A stretch of DNA of 64,000 nt from Anderseniella sp. Alg231-50. GTDB taxonomy: Bacteria > Pseudomonadota > Alphaproteobacteria > Rhizobiales > Aestuariivirgaceae. Below, piece after piece: positions 19,264-29,215 of the stretch (positions are counted from its first letter, which is position 1; the number at the start of each line of letters is the position of its first letter). The stretch is taken from positions 248,001 through 312,000 of the forward strand of contig NZ_LT703004.1 of the NCBI RefSeq assembly GCF_900149695.1, in the 5' to 3' direction. Made by a program: the position numbers and the translations under genes. Under the pieces are notes generated by a model. It saw only the letters and a program-made list of their open reading frames with translations. It did no database searches and had not been told where the DNA came from.

Positions 19264-20628
19264 TTACCCGCTCCACTTGGTGCGCATGGTGACCAGTTCT
19301 TCCGATGCTGTCGGGTGCACTGCCATGGTGGAATCAAAGTCTGCCTTGGTGGCGCCCATCTTGACCGAAATCCCCAGCAACTGGGCCATTTCGCCTGCGT
19401 CAGGTCCCATGATGTGACAACCCACGACCTTGTCGGTCACAGGTTCCACAATAAGCTTCATCAGCATTCTCTCGTCGCGGCCCGACAGGGTGTGTTTCAT
19501 CGGTCGGAAGGTCGATTTGTAGATGTCCACGTCGCCGAATTTTTCGCGCGCCTCGGCCTCGGTCAGGCCGACGGTTCCGATCTCAGGCTGCGAGAACACC
19601 GCGGTCGGGATCAGCGAGTGATCCATCCTGATATCCTTGCCATCGAACAGGTTGTCGGCAACGGCATGACCTTCACGGATGGCGACCGGTGTCAGCGCCA
19701 CCCGGTCGGTGACATCGCCCACCGCATAGATGTGATCGACATTGGTCTGTGAGTATTCATCAACCTTGATGGCGCCGTTGGCCCTGGTTTCGACGCCGGC
19801 ATGTTCAAGGCCCAGCCCTTGCGTATAGGGCGCACGGCCGATGGCGAACATGATCTGTCCGGCCTCCAGCACCTCACCGTTCTTGAGTGTCCCTTTAAGC
19901 ACCTCGCCGTGCTTCTCGATCTTGGTAAAGACCTGGCCCGTGACGACATCAATGCCCTTCTTTTTCATTTCGGCGGTCAGATGATCGCGAACATCGTCGT
20001 CGAACCCGCGCAGGATCTTGTCGCCGCGATACAGAAGCGTTGTGTCCACACCGAGGCCTGCAAATATGCCTGCAAACTCGACCGCGATATATCCGCCACC
20101 TGCAATCACGATGCGTTCGGGAAGCGCTTCCAGGTGAAACGCCTCGTTTGACGTGATCACATGCTCGATGCCGGGCAGTTGCTCATCAACCTTCACAACA
20201 CCACCGGTGGCAATCAGAATGTATTTCGCTGTCACATGGCGCTGTTCAGCGACCAGAAACACCGAATGGGGATCACGCATTTCAGCCCGGGTGTTGAACA
20301 GTTCGACGCCTGCCTTTTCAAGATTGGTGATGTAGATCTTGTTGAGCCGATCAATCTCCTTGTCCTTGTTGGAGATCAGGGTCCACCAGTCAAAAGACAC
20401 TTTTTTCGTGGACCAGCCGAAGCCAACGGCATCTTCAAAACTCTCCGCAAAATGGCTGGCATAGACGAACAGTTTCTTCGGCACGCAACCGCGGATGACG
20501 CAGGTGCCGCCATAGCGGTACTCTTCCGCAATGCCAACCCTGGCACCATGAGTGGCGGCGATGCGGGCAGCGCGAACGCCGCCGGACCCGCCGCCAATGA
20601 CGAAGAGATCGTAATCGTACTCAGACAT
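19264..20628 (-). CDS. gor: Glutathione-disulfide reductase
   Basis: 454 residues. FAD motif GGGSGG (12-17), redox-active pair Cys43/Cys48 in GGTCVIRGCVPKK, NADPH-binding GGGYIAVEF, and the catalytic His in AVHPTASEE near the end. It keeps glutathione reduced using NADPH. It follows rpiA by six bases; the pairing rpiA-gor is common in Hyphomicrobiales and couples the pentose phosphate pathway to redox control. Confidence 0.95.
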   Translation of the reverse strand: MSEYDYDLFVIGGGSGGVRAARIAATHGARVGIAEEYRYGGTCVIRGCVPKKLFVYASHFAESFEDAVGFGWSTKKVSFDWWTLISNKDKEIDRLNKIYITNLEKAGVELFNTRAEMRDPHSVFLVAEQRHVTAKYILIATGGVVKVDEQLPGIEHVITSNEAFHLEALPERIVIAGGGYIAVEFAGIFAGLGVDTTLLYRGDKILRGFDDDVRDHLTAEMKKKGIDVVTGQVFTKIEKHGEVLKGTLKNGEVLEAGQIMFAIGRAPYTQGLGLEHAGVETRANGAIKVDEYSQTNVDHIYAVGDVTDRVALTPVAIREGHAVADNLFDGKDIRMDHSLIPTAVFSQPEIGTVGLTEAEAREKFGDVDIYKSTFRPMKHTLSGRDERMLMKLIVEPVTDKVVGCHIMGPDAGEMAQLLGISVKMGATKADFDSTMAVHPTASEELVTMRTKWSG

Positions 20629-20634
20629 GGAGTT

Positions 20635-21327
20635 TCAGCTTTCGATAATTTCCAGACCGTCGGGACCACCTAGTATCGCCATGCCGGCCATTCCAATAAA
20701 CAAGCCGTGATCGACAACACCGGGGATGGTCGAGATCACCGACGCCAGCTTCTGGGCATCGGGAATTGTGCCAAACGCGCAGTCGATTATCACATTGCCA
20801 TTGTCGGTTACAAACAGTTCGCCGTCGCGGATACGCAAAGCAAGCGCGCCATTGCAACCGGCCCATTTACCGGCGTGTTCCAGCTTCATGGCCGTGGCCT
20901 TGACGCCAAAGGGGACAATTTCGACCGGCAGCGAGAACGCGCCGAGCGTTTCAACCTTCTTGGTGTGATCGGCAATGACGATCATCTGTTTAGATGAAGA
21001 CGCCACGATCTTTTCACGCAGCAGAGCCCCGCCCCCGCCCTTGATCAGGGTCAGGTTCGCATCCAGTTCGTCGGCACCGTCGACCGTCAGGTCGAGCACC
21101 GGCTCTTCATCGAGCCGGGTCAGCGGGATGTTGAGGCTTTCCGCCTGTTCGCGGGTTGCTTCGGAGGTTGGCACGCAAACGACATTCAAGCCGTCCGCGA
21201 CCATTTCACCAAGTCCTGCGACAAATTTCTCTGCCGTGGACCCCGTCCCCAATCCGATCTTCATGCCTTCGCTTACGTGCTGCAATGCCTCGCGCGCGGC
21301 GGCTTCCTTGGCCTCGTCAGGTGTCAC
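20635..21327 (-). CDS. rpiA: Ribose-5-phosphate isomerase A
   Basis: 230 residues. [12 protein letters not shown] (26-37), the DGADE loop and the [11 protein letters not shown] segment are characteristic of RpiA. It interconverts ribose-5-phosphate and ribulose-5-phosphate. It starts with GTG, whose bases overlap the gabD stop codon (four-base GTGA overlap), so it is translationally coupled to gabD. Confidence 0.95.
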   Translation of the reverse strand: MTPDEAKEAAAREALQHVSEGMKIGLGTGSTAEKFVAGLGEMVADGLNVVCVPTSEATREQAESLNIPLTRLDEEPVLDLTVDGADELDANLTLIKGGGGALLREKIVASSSKQMIVIADHTKKVETLGAFSLPVEIVPFGVKATAMKLEHAGKWAGCNGALALRIRDGELFVTDNGNVIIDCAFGTIPDAQKLASVISTIPGVVDHGLFIGMAGMAILGGPDGLEIIES

Positions 21328-22799
21328 GTGTCCAGACCGCCCATCAGCATGTATTTCATCTCTACATATTCCTCTACGCCATGGATTGAGCCCTCGCGGC
21401 CAATACCGGATTCCTTGACACCGCCAAACGGTGCGACCTCGGTGGAAATGATGCCTTCATTGATACCGACAATGCCGTAATCCAGCCCTTCACCGACACG
21501 CCATACCCGGCCGATGTCGCGGGTATAGAAATAACATGCCAGGCCGAACTCGGTGTCGTTCGCCATCTTGATGGCTTCTTCCTCGGTCTTGAACCGGAAC
21601 AGCGGCGCTACAGGTCCGAAGGTTTCCTCACGGGTTATCTTCATGTCTGTGGTGACATCACGCAGGATGGTCAGTTCGTGGAAATTGCCGCCGAGCGCCT
21701 TGCCGCCAGCCACGACACTTGCGCCATTGTCGACAGCGTCCTGGATATGCTCCTGCACCTTGTCGACGCCGGCCTGGTTGATCAGCGGCCCGGTGGTCAC
21801 GCCGTCCTTGGTGCCGTCACCAACGACCATCTTGTCCACCGCTTCCTTCAGTTTCGCGGCAAACGCGTCATAAACACCGTCCTGCACCAGCAGGCGGTTG
21901 GCGCAGACGCAGGTCTGACCCGCATTGCGGTACTTGGAAGCCATGGCACCGGCAACCGCTGCGTCCAGGTCGGCATCATCGAACACGATGAACGGCGCAT
22001 TGCCACCCAGTTCCATGCCGACCTTTTTCACCGTGTCGGCGCACTGCTTCATCAGCACCTTGCCGATTTCCGTGGAGCCGGTGAAAGTCAGCATCTTGAT
22101 GGTCGGGCTGGAGGTCATTTCCCCGCCGATTTCCGACGCCTTGCCGGTCACCACATTGATGATGCCGGCAGGTATGCCGGCGCGCTCGGCCAGCTCACAA
22201 AGCGACAACGCGGACAAGGGTGTCTCGGAAGCCGGCTTGATGACGATGCTGCAGCCCACACCGAGCGCGGGACCTGCCTTGCGGGTGATCATGGCGTTCG
22301 GAAAATTCCACGGCGTGATCGCTGCAACGACACCGACCGGCTGGCGGGTGACGACAATACGGGCATCTGCCTTGTGGCTCGGAATGGTCTCGCCATAAAT
22401 ACGCTTGGCCTCTTCGGCAAAAAACTCGATGAAGGAGGCGCCGTAGGCAATTTCGCCACGGGACTCAGCCAGCGGCTTGCCCTGTTCGGCGGTCATGATC
22501 TGGGCCAGATCTTCCTGGTTCTCCATGATCAGATTGTACCAGGTGCGCATGATGTTGCAGCGCTCCTTGGCGGTCCTCGCGGCCCAGTCCGTCATGGCCC
22601 GGTCAGCGGCTTCGATGGCCTTCCTGGTTTCTGCGACACCAAGCTTGGGCACCGAGGCAATCACGTCTCCCGTAGCCGGGTTTGTGACTTCAATGATATC
22701 GTCACCCGAAACCCAGTTGCCATCGATATAGCACTGCTCTTTCAGCAGTGATTTGTCCTTCAGAATATCTCGCAGTGCTTGGGATTTGATCGCGTCCAT
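21324..22799 (-). CDS. gabD: NAD(P)-dependent succinate-semialdehyde dehydrogenase
   Basis: 491 residues, aldehyde dehydrogenase superfamily. General base Glu263 in GMELGG and nucleophile Cys297 in GQTCVCAN, with the following Cys299 typical of the GabD subgroup (redox switch). PWNFP is at 163-167. Oxidises succinate semialdehyde to succinate. I started at the ATG at 22797-22799, which has GAGGAGG nine bases upstream; an upstream GTG would contain that site. First gene of gabD-rpiA-gor, an unusual company for gabD. Confidence 0.9.
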   Translation of the reverse strand: MDAIKSQALRDILKDKSLLKEQCYIDGNWVSGDDIIEVTNPATGDVIASVPKLGVAETRKAIEAADRAMTDWAARTAKERCNIMRTWYNLIMENQEDLAQIMTAEQGKPLAESRGEIAYGASFIEFFAEEAKRIYGETIPSHKADARIVVTRQPVGVVAAITPWNFPNAMITRKAGPALGVGCSIVIKPASETPLSALSLCELAERAGIPAGIINVVTGKASEIGGEMTSSPTIKMLTFTGSTEIGKVLMKQCADTVKKVGMELGGNAPFIVFDDADLDAAVAGAMASKYRNAGQTCVCANRLLVQDGVYDAFAAKLKEAVDKMVVGDGTKDGVTTGPLINQAGVDKVQEHIQDAVDNGASVVAGGKALGGNFHELTILRDVTTDMKITREETFGPVAPLFRFKTEEEAIKMANDTEFGLACYFYTRDIGRVWRVGEGLDYGIVGINEGIISTEVAPFGGVKESGIGREGSIHGVEEYVEMKYMLMGGLDT

Positions 22800-22980
22800 T
22801 TTCGGGAACCTCCTCACTTGTCAGGTTTGTTGGCTGGCGGTGTAGCATGGCCGGCGTCACACTCCAAGCACATCAGGTTGCATCACGGACGTATCCAACG
22901 CATACCTGCAGCAACTAACAAACAGAGCGCCATGCGTGGCGGTGATGTCACCTGATCGCTGAATGCTCTTGCGAGGAAAA

Positions 22981-23658
22981 ATGGCCAAGTCTGCAGTAAT
23001 TTTCGATCTGGACGGGACACTTATCGATACGGCTCCGGATCTTTGGGGAGCCACCAATCACGTCCTGAAAGCGCATGGGCGGCGTGAAGTGTCTCTGGAC
23101 GATGTTTACGAAATGGTCGGCATGGGCGCCAAGAAGCTGATAGAGCGCGGTTTCGAGCGCACCGGAGAGCCTGCCCGCGCAGACATGATCGATATCCTGT
23201 TTCGCCAGTTCATCGACTTTTATTCAGCCAACATCACCGCCCGGTCAAAACCCTATCCCGGCGTACTGGCACTGCTTGACGAATTGAAGGCGCGCGGCGT
23301 CGGCCTTGCCGTGTGCACCAACAAGCTGGAACGCCTGTCGGTCAAATTGATCAACGGCCTCGATATGGATCATTATTTCTCAGCCGTCATCGGACCGGAC
23401 ACAACCGGCGTGGCAAAGCCTGATCCAAGGCCGTTGTTCGCCGCCATCAAGGCAACCGGTTGCCTGCGTTCACGCGCCGTCATGATCGGCGACAGCGCCA
23501 CCGACATCCGCACAGCACAGGCCGCAGCCATACCGGTGGTTGCCGTCAGTTTCGGCTACACGCATACCCACGTATCAGCGTTTGAGCCCGACCATATCGT
23601 GGATCATTTCGACGAGGTGCTGCCGATACTCGAAGGCCGGTTCGCAGCTCACGCCTAG
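22981..23658 (+). CDS. gph: HAD family phosphatase, phosphoglycolate phosphatase type
   Basis: 225 residues. HAD motif I FDLDGTLIDTA with Asp9 and Asp11, motif II CTNK, motif III around the lysine in GVAKPDPRPLF, and motif IV GDSATD. The cap domain is of the Gph class. It probably dephosphorylates 2-phosphoglycolate from DNA repair or carbon metabolism; other small phosphates are possible. GCGAGGA precedes the ATG at 22981. Divergent from gabD across 181 bases. Confidence 0.87.
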   Translation: MAKSAVIFDLDGTLIDTAPDLWGATNHVLKAHGRREVSLDDVYEMVGMGAKKLIERGFERTGEPARADMIDILFRQFIDFYSANITARSKPYPGVLALLDELKARGVGLAVCTNKLERLSVKLINGLDMDHYFSAVIGPDTTGVAKPDPRPLFAAIKATGCLRSRAVMIGDSATDIRTAQAAAIPVVAVSFGYTHTHVSAFEPDHIVDHFDEVLPILEGRFAAHA

Positions 23659-24105
23659 GGTCGCGGCCCATTAATCCGAAAGACAGCGAACGATTGCTGT
23701 GCACACGAAGCGACCATTGATCTCGAGTGCCCTAATGTCCGCTCCTGACCCCAAGCGGTCATGCGGCTGCATCTGCCCGACTTCGGTTAGGCGCCATTTC
23801 CCGGCATCATTGAGCGCCGACGCTCATGTCCGTTTCTGAATGCAGAACAGACAAATGTTGTGAAGGTAGGACTTCGGGGAGAGGCCAAGAGTAGGACAAT
23901 TCATGTAATTTCGACGCTCGTATCAACTAACACCAGCGACTGAGTGAAACGATTTGGGACCAATGTACAGTCGTGAGGCACCTTGACTCAACTGCCTGTA
24001 TCTTTCACCGTGCGAGGCTTGCTGGTCCGTTTCGGGGGAAATGCGCTGAATTTTTCTTCCCCTATTTCAACCACTTACAACAGTTGCTAATTTGAGGAGC
24101 GCGTC
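23659..24105. other. Gene-free interval with two decayed direct repeats
   Basis: 447 bases with no credible coding frame. It contains two related segments, ATGTCCGCTCCTGA (23735-23748) and ATGTCCGTTTCTGA (23826-23839), matching at 12 of 14 positions. The interval marks the change from GC-rich to AT-richer sequence. The promoter for the cytochrome gene should lie in its right part. I see no tRNA or integrase remnant. Confidence 0.5.
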
Positions 24106-24432
24106 TTGTTGAGATTTTCCAGTACACTATTGGTTTTAACAGCGTTAATCTCTCCTCAAACTGCGTACAGTGCCGACAAGGCACTAGGGGAAACCAGATA
24201 TAACGAAACCTGTATTAACTGCCATGGACCAGCCGGAAAAGGCGTAGCCAGTTATCCAAAAGTTTCTGGCCAAGAGATTTCATATACGACTGCCAAACTA
24301 GAGGCCTACAGAAAAGGAATAGAACAAGGCTCAAACTCATTCCTCATGATTCCGATGGCCAAGCCATTGACTGATGAGGAAATTGCAAATCTGGCGGTGT
24401 ATTTGAAAGATGCGAAGTACGTTGTTGAATAG
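24106..24432 (+). CDS. Small periplasmic c-type cytochrome
   Basis: 108 residues. Signal peptide (about 1-22, cleaved after ...TAYS), then one haem site CINCH (Cys36, Cys39, His40) and a likely Met axial ligand in LMIPMAKPLTDEEI. It is a single-domain class I cytochrome c. It starts with TTG, supported by GAGGAG six bases upstream. It lies 10 bases before a PQQ sugar dehydrogenase gene and is probably its electron acceptor. The base composition is clearly more AT-rich than the flanking genes. Confidence 0.88.
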   Translation: MLRFSSTLLVLTALISPQTAYSADKALGETRYNETCINCHGPAGKGVASYPKVSGQEISYTTAKLEAYRKGIEQGSNSFLMIPMAKPLTDEEIANLAVYLKDAKYVVE

Positions 24433-24442
24433 GGAGAGAAAA

Positions 24443-25765
24443 ATGAAAAAAATATCTAGTAGTTTTTTATCCGGAGCCCTGGCGTCTGCCTTGATCTTCG
24501 GTGTGCCTTTGGCTGCCCAGGCAGACGGTCACGAAGGCATGGACGTACCTAAGATCAAAGCAACGGTTGTGTTGAAAGGATTAGAGAATCCTTGGGACAT
24601 GGCTTTCCTGCCGGACGGCACGATGTTCTACACCGAAAAATGCAAAGGTCTCTCTGTCAGAACTAAAGATGGGACCGTGAATGCACTGTATGGCGTGAAA
24701 GGGTCCTCAGGCTATGCCGCCACTGGCGATGACCTTTTTTGTGAAGCGCAAGCTGGTGTGCTTGGCGTGGTTCCAGATAGGCATTTCGCCAAGAACCGCA
24801 TCCTCTACCTCTACTCGTCTTCGATGAAGTATCGCGGCGATGGCTGCAAAACCAATTTTGAAAGATGCGACGGCAACATCGTCATGAGGTTCAAGGTCAG
24901 CGATGACCTCAAGAGCGTTTCTGACCGGACGGATATCGTAACTGATATTCAGTATAAACCGTTCAAGTCCAATCAGCCTTTTGGTGACCCGGGCGCTCAC
25001 AATGGCGGCAGACTCCGCGTTGGGCCCGGAGGCTATCTTTGGGTAGCTGGTGGCGACCGTCACAGAGGAGTTTGTCCTCAGGATCCAAAGCTACTGTGTG
25101 GTAAGGTTCTGCGGATCGATGGGGACGGCAATGCTCACCCGGACAACAATCCTCCCGAAGGCTTTGACAAGCGCATATACACGTATGGGCATAGAAACGT
25201 TCAGGGCATAGATTTCCGCGCAAGCGACGGCAAAGCGTTCACGGCTGAACATGGCCCGTGGCATAACGATGAAATCACCGCTCTTGTCAATGGCGGCAAT
25301 GCCGGTTGGGACCCCGCGCAGAACACAGGCGGCAGAGGTGAGTGCCCGGACGAATACTGTGGTTACGAGCCAAATCAGAAAGAGGGAATGGACCCTGCGA
25401 TTCGTGCTGCGTACACTCCGATGAGCGACACTCGCTTCAAAGACCTGATGCCGGCTACATGGAACAATAATGGGTTCTCCCAAGGAACCGGCTCTGCCGC
25501 TTTCCTCAAAGGTAGCAACTGGGGTATCTACGAGGGTCGCCTGGCGGTCGGCATCATGGGTATCGGTTTTGGTGGCACACCAGCAGGCTCGAGAGTTGAC
25601 ATGATCAGCATCACTCCTGATGGTCTGGGAATCAATGGAATCACGCGGATGCCTCTCGGATTCTCGAAGAGATTTCGTGGCCTAGTCATGGGGCCAGACA
25701 ACGCGCTTTACGTTTCTGTCGATGCTGGCGAGATCTACAAAGTGACAGCGGAAAGCATGAAGTAA
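24443..25765 (+). CDS. PQQ-dependent soluble sugar (aldose) dehydrogenase
   Basis: 440 residues with a signal peptide (about 1-27, ending AAQA), so periplasmic. The six-bladed beta-propeller motifs GLENPWDMAFLPDG, GAHNGGRLRVGPGGYLWVAGGD (catalytic His region) and EITALVNGGNAGWD match soluble glucose/aldose dehydrogenases of the GDH-B/YliI type. It oxidises sugars with PQQ; no PQQ synthesis genes are in the window. AGGGAGAG is placed well before the ATG at 24443. It has more cysteines (CKGL, CKTNFERC, CPQDPKLLC, CPDEYC) than usual, suggesting disulfides. Confidence 0.88.
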   Translation: MKKISSSFLSGALASALIFGVPLAAQADGHEGMDVPKIKATVVLKGLENPWDMAFLPDGTMFYTEKCKGLSVRTKDGTVNALYGVKGSSGYAATGDDLFCEAQAGVLGVVPDRHFAKNRILYLYSSSMKYRGDGCKTNFERCDGNIVMRFKVSDDLKSVSDRTDIVTDIQYKPFKSNQPFGDPGAHNGGRLRVGPGGYLWVAGGDRHRGVCPQDPKLLCGKVLRIDGDGNAHPDNNPPEGFDKRIYTYGHRNVQGIDFRASDGKAFTAEHGPWHNDEITALVNGGNAGWDPAQNTGGRGECPDEYCGYEPNQKEGMDPAIRAAYTPMSDTRFKDLMPATWNNNGFSQGTGSAAFLKGSNWGIYEGRLAVGIMGIGFGGTPAGSRVDMISITPDGLGINGITRMPLGFSKRFRGLVMGPDNALYVSVDAGEIYKVTAESMK

Positions 25766-25780
25766 TTCAGCAAAAATGAG

Positions 25781-25815
25781 CACCCGCGCCACAGAAATGG
25801 CGCGGGTGTTTTTTT
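25781..25815 (+). terminator. Rho-independent terminator
   Basis: A perfect 11-bp stem (CACCCGCGCCA / TGGCGCGGGTG) with a six-base loop is followed by seven T residues. It lies 16 bases after the stop of the sugar dehydrogenase gene and ends the cytochrome-dehydrogenase transcript. Confidence 0.95.
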
Positions 25816-25867
25816 GAATAAGTTGAGTGCGAAATCTCGGTGGCGAAGGCTCAGCTACTGAAACATT

Positions 25868-26278
25868 TTATTGATCGCACAAGATTCCGGAAAGGCGCTC
25901 CGTCGCTGAGCCCTTCGGTATCTGACGCTTTGGCTTTTCCGTCATGTCAGTGTTCATCGCAGGATTTTTCCAGTGCTTATCTGAGAAAAAAGTATTCTGC
26001 AATATTCTCACCGTGCGCTCAGAGCAGTCGATTTCCAATAAGCTTTGATAACTTGAAGCCCCCATGACGGACGTTTTGTACCGGACCCTACTCCAAACTC
26101 TATGTAAATTTTCGATCCTTTTCACGCGTGAAGTATCAGAAAAATAGACATCGCCATTCAATTCCTGGGAGTACATGCGCCACTCGCCTTCTCCATCGCC
26201 AGTAGCCGAGGCTTCACTCGCCATGATGGCTGTTAGCGCAGAGTAGATCAAAAATGCTGCTGTCTTATTTCTGGTCAT
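25868..26278 (-). CDS. Surface-adhesin protein E-like periplasmic protein
   Basis: 136 residues from the ATG at 26276-26278. A signal peptide (MTRNKTAAFLIYSALTAIMASEASA is its extent, residues 1-25) precedes a domain reading WRMYSQ...VYFSDTSRVKR...RVWSRVRYKT...LLEIDCSERTVRILQ, the pattern of the Adhesin_E family, which has two conserved cysteines (here in EIDC and ILCDQ). Function unknown. The frame stays open to 26413, adding 45 residues without a signal sequence; I prefer the shorter form. AT-richer than the flanks, like the two genes before it. Confidence 0.65.
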   Translation of the reverse strand: MTRNKTAAFLIYSALTAIMASEASATGDGEGEWRMYSQELNGDVYFSDTSRVKRIENLHRVWSRVRYKTSVMGASSYQSLLEIDCSERTVRILQNTFFSDKHWKNPAMNTDMTEKPKRQIPKGSATERLSGILCDQ

Positions 26279-26528
26279 CAAGAAGAAACTTCGAAAAGTC
26301 TTATTTAGGTGGGCGTCAAAATTTTGTGGTGTTTCAACTGTTCGAAGTTGCATGTCGTCGGGTACAACATCACATCGAACAAGGTCCAGTTCCTTGTTCA
26401 TAATCTGGCTCAAGGGACTGCCATTGTAAAGCGCCCATCCTATGTACCACCCAGCGGTAGGTTCAAGGGATCAGCGGTTTCAGGTTGAGTGTTCAATTGT
26501 GCACAATTCACGCCGTGGCTAACCGGGA

Positions 26529-27263
26529 CTATTTGTACGCATCCACGAAGTTCTTGAGAATCTGGCCCGGCACCCGGACGTCCTGCTGATGGCAGAACTC
26601 GATGATCCTGTCGGCGTCCGACGGCGGAAAGTAACCCTTGTTCTTGTAGATATTGATGCGCGCTTCAAAAACCTGGCTGTCGGCCTCCGGGTGAAACTGG
26701 GTCGCGTAGACGTTGGATTTGTAGCGGATCATCTGGTACGGGCACGGACCCGACGCCAACAGGTGCGAACAGCCGTCCGGCAGGCCCTGCACCGCTTCCT
26801 TGTGGCCGACAAAAGCCATGAACCTGTCCGGCAGGCCGGTGAGCAGCGGATCGACCTCCCCGTCTTCAGTCACCTGGCATTCAACGGCGCCGACCTCTTC
26901 GCTGAACCGTTCCTTGTTGACCTTGCCCCCCAGATGATGGGCCAGGATGCCGATACCATAACAACACCCCAGGTACGGAAAATCTGATTCCGTGATGGCC
27001 GGCATCAGGTTCAGGACCGCATCCTCTATGCGCTTTTCAATCTCGGATTTTTTGGTCTCCGCATCACTGACGCACCCCGGTCCGCCCCCGACGATGACGC
27101 CGGCATGATCCTCAAGCTTCAGATCGCCGGGAATGGGGTCACGCTCAAGCCTGATGCGAACCGTCTCGGATTGATCCAGCCGGCCCTGTTCGAGAATGGC
27201 CCGGTACTCGTCGTCCGACGCTTCCGTCTCGGGGCGAAGCTGCAGGATAAGAAATGGTTTCAT
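26529..27263 (-). CDS. Class I glutamine amidotransferase (GATase1) family protein
   Basis: 244 residues. Nucleophile elbow GCCYG (Cys101) and the His190/Glu192 pair in QFHPEAD complete a class I GATase triad. It is a stand-alone domain like the GuaA-type amidotransferases of unknown acceptor, with no synthetase domain fused. I started at the ATG at 27261-27263 (MKPFLILQLRPE), because the family starts there. It lies 58 bases downstream of an MFS carrier gene on the same strand. Confidence 0.87.
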   Translation of the reverse strand: MKPFLILQLRPETEASDDEYRAILEQGRLDQSETVRIRLERDPIPGDLKLEDHAGVIVGGGPGCVSDAETKKSEIEKRIEDAVLNLMPAITESDFPYLGCCYGIGILAHHLGGKVNKERFSEEVGAVECQVTEDGEVDPLLTGLPDRFMAFVGHKEAVQGLPDGCSHLLASGPCPYQMIRYKSNVYATQFHPEADSQVFEARINIYKNKGYFPPSDADRIIEFCHQQDVRVPGQILKNFVDAYK

Positions 27264-27321
27264 GTGTCGTCTGCATTGCCTTTGTGATCCTGTCGGTAAA
27301 TGCGGAGAAAACCGCTTCAAG

Positions 27322-28515
27322 TCAAGCAGGCGCGCGTTCGATACGCCCCAGCACCATGCCGGCAATTGCCGTCAGGGCCGCCATCGGCAGCAGGTAGACC
27401 AGTGACATGGTCCAGCTGCCGTTACCCGTCGCCACCAGCCAGGTGGTGACGGCAGGTCCGATGAGTTGCCCGATCGCCACGCACTGCAGCATCAACCCGT
27501 TGACGCTGGAAACATGAGCCCGGCTTGGTGCATGGCGGGCAACACCGGCAAACAGTGATCCCGGTATCATGCCGCCAAAGCTTGAGAACAGCACGGCACC
27601 AGCAATTCGCACCGGCACAGGCAAAGCGGCACTCATCACCATGACCGCGCCCAGCGCCATGGCCGCACTGGCCAGAAGAATGAGGGCTTGCCGGCGCACG
27701 CCCCGGTCGAGCAGGAAACCGGCAGCAATGTTGCCGGTTGTATTGACCACCATGATCATCGCGCCGACAGCAGCAGCCGGCGCCAAATCCCATCCGGCGC
27801 GTTCGACCAGGATCAGCGGGACAAACGACGTGACCGCCATGTACTGCCCCGAGTAGCATCCGAACACCGCCCCCAGCATGACGGCACCCGGCGTCTTCAG
27901 CACCGCTTTTACCCGCCCTTCCCCGACACCTGGCGCATCGTTGGGTTCGCGCGGCGCCGCCCAGACCAGCGCGGCAAAAAACACCACATAGCTCGCCGAA
28001 ATCAGCAGCCACAGGCCGCGCCATCCAACGCTTTCGATGACGACCCCACCGGCCAGCAGGATCATCCCAGCACCAAGCGGCAGGTACGCACCCCAAAGCC
28101 CCATGGCCGTCTGGCGGGTACGGTCATCCGCCAGCCGCAGGACGAGACCGGGCAGCGACACGGATATCATGAAGAAGCCGACACCTTCGACAACCCTGCT
28201 GGCAATCAGCGTCACACCGGTGTCGACGGCCGCGCCCGCGGCACCGGCGGCAGCGGCCAGTACCAGACCGACCAGCGCAAGCCGCAGCTGTCCCCATTTG
28301 TCGGACAGGGCCCCGAAAAACAACCCGGCGACAGCGGCCACCAGTGAAAACATGGAGACAACAAGACCTGTCTGAAACAGCGACAGGTTCAGTTCGGTCC
28401 GCAATACCGGCAGCGCGGCAGGCGCCTTGCCGACCAGGAACGCAGCCGCCACCCCGGTGAGAAACACCGCCCAGATGCGCGGCCACTGACCACCATTTTC
28501 ACTTGCCACCGACAC
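27322..28515 (-). CDS. MFS transporter
   Basis: 397 residues, 12 predicted membrane segments, with the MFS loop motif GALSDKWGQLRLA (about 68-80). A CynX/NimT-like exporter or importer of a small anion is possible, but I cannot set a substrate. GTG start at 28515; a second GTG two codons later is also possible. Probably co-transcribed with the amidotransferase gene downstream. Confidence 0.82.
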   Translation of the reverse strand: MSVASENGGQWPRIWAVFLTGVAAAFLVGKAPAALPVLRTELNLSLFQTGLVVSMFSLVAAVAGLFFGALSDKWGQLRLALVGLVLAAAAGAAGAAVDTGVTLIASRVVEGVGFFMISVSLPGLVLRLADDRTRQTAMGLWGAYLPLGAGMILLAGGVVIESVGWRGLWLLISASYVVFFAALVWAAPREPNDAPGVGEGRVKAVLKTPGAVMLGAVFGCYSGQYMAVTSFVPLILVERAGWDLAPAAAVGAMIMVVNTTGNIAAGFLLDRGVRRQALILLASAAMALGAVMVMSAALPVPVRIAGAVLFSSFGGMIPGSLFAGVARHAPSRAHVSSVNGLMLQCVAIGQLIGPAVTTWLVATGNGSWTMSLVYLLPMAALTAIAGMVLGRIERAPA

Positions 28516-28586
28516 GACTCTTGTTGCCCTACCCCGATTTGCCGGGATAGTGCCACCGCGCGCGGCTGATTACCATGGCGTGTGTG

Positions 28587-29039
28587 TCAGGTCTTTGTCT
28601 TGCGGGCTGCCAACACCGCATCCAGCGACCAGTGATCGCGGTGACGCAACAGCCACAGGGCTACCATGGCCAGGAACGCACACAAGGCAACGGTGACATT
28701 CCGGTTCACCGGAAAGCCGTCGTCATTGATTTCAAACGGGGCAAGGTATTGCGGCCACTGGCGGAATATCGTGAAGCCATGCATTGCCGCCAGGGCCGCA
28801 TAGCTGACAATCCGGGCCCAGCCGGCAAACACCAGCAGGCAAATGACGATCTGCACTCCGGCAATGGCATATACCTGCCACAACCCCAGATCGATTGAGT
28901 CGAAATACCTGGCCAGTTTCTGATACTGCACCGGCGCGAAAATCTTGTTCACCGCCCATACCAAAATGAACCACGCACATCCAACGCGCAGCAACAACAG
29001 CGCCAGGGCCTCACTTTGGTACGGTGTCGGTAATCGCAT
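28587..29039 (-). CDS. DoxX-like four-helix membrane protein
   Basis: 150 residues with four hydrophobic segments (about 10-30, 53-72, 78-92, 112-130). The pattern, with a conserved Arg in the first helix (LLLRVGCAWFIL), resembles DoxX-type quinol-oxidase-associated proteins. Function unknown. ATG at 29037-29039 with AAGG upstream. It is separated from the MFS gene by 71 bases and is divergent from pcaH. Confidence 0.65.
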   Translation of the reverse strand: MRLPTPYQSEALALLLLRVGCAWFILVWAVNKIFAPVQYQKLARYFDSIDLGLWQVYAIAGVQIVICLLVFAGWARIVSYAALAAMHGFTIFRQWPQYLAPFEINDDGFPVNRNVTVALCAFLAMVALWLLRHRDHWSLDAVLAARKTKT

Positions 29040-29215
29040 CCTGAAACCTTCCGAATTGTTTGGGGAACAATTTGCACATCACCTGAGTATCAAGCCTGAT
29101 GCTGTTGCGGGCTGACATATGCGTGAACTTGCGTCATCGCATGCGCAAACAGCCGGTTGACGGCACACGCACAGCGGTAGAGATTGGAATTTGAACGTTA
29201 CATCAGGCTGACCAG

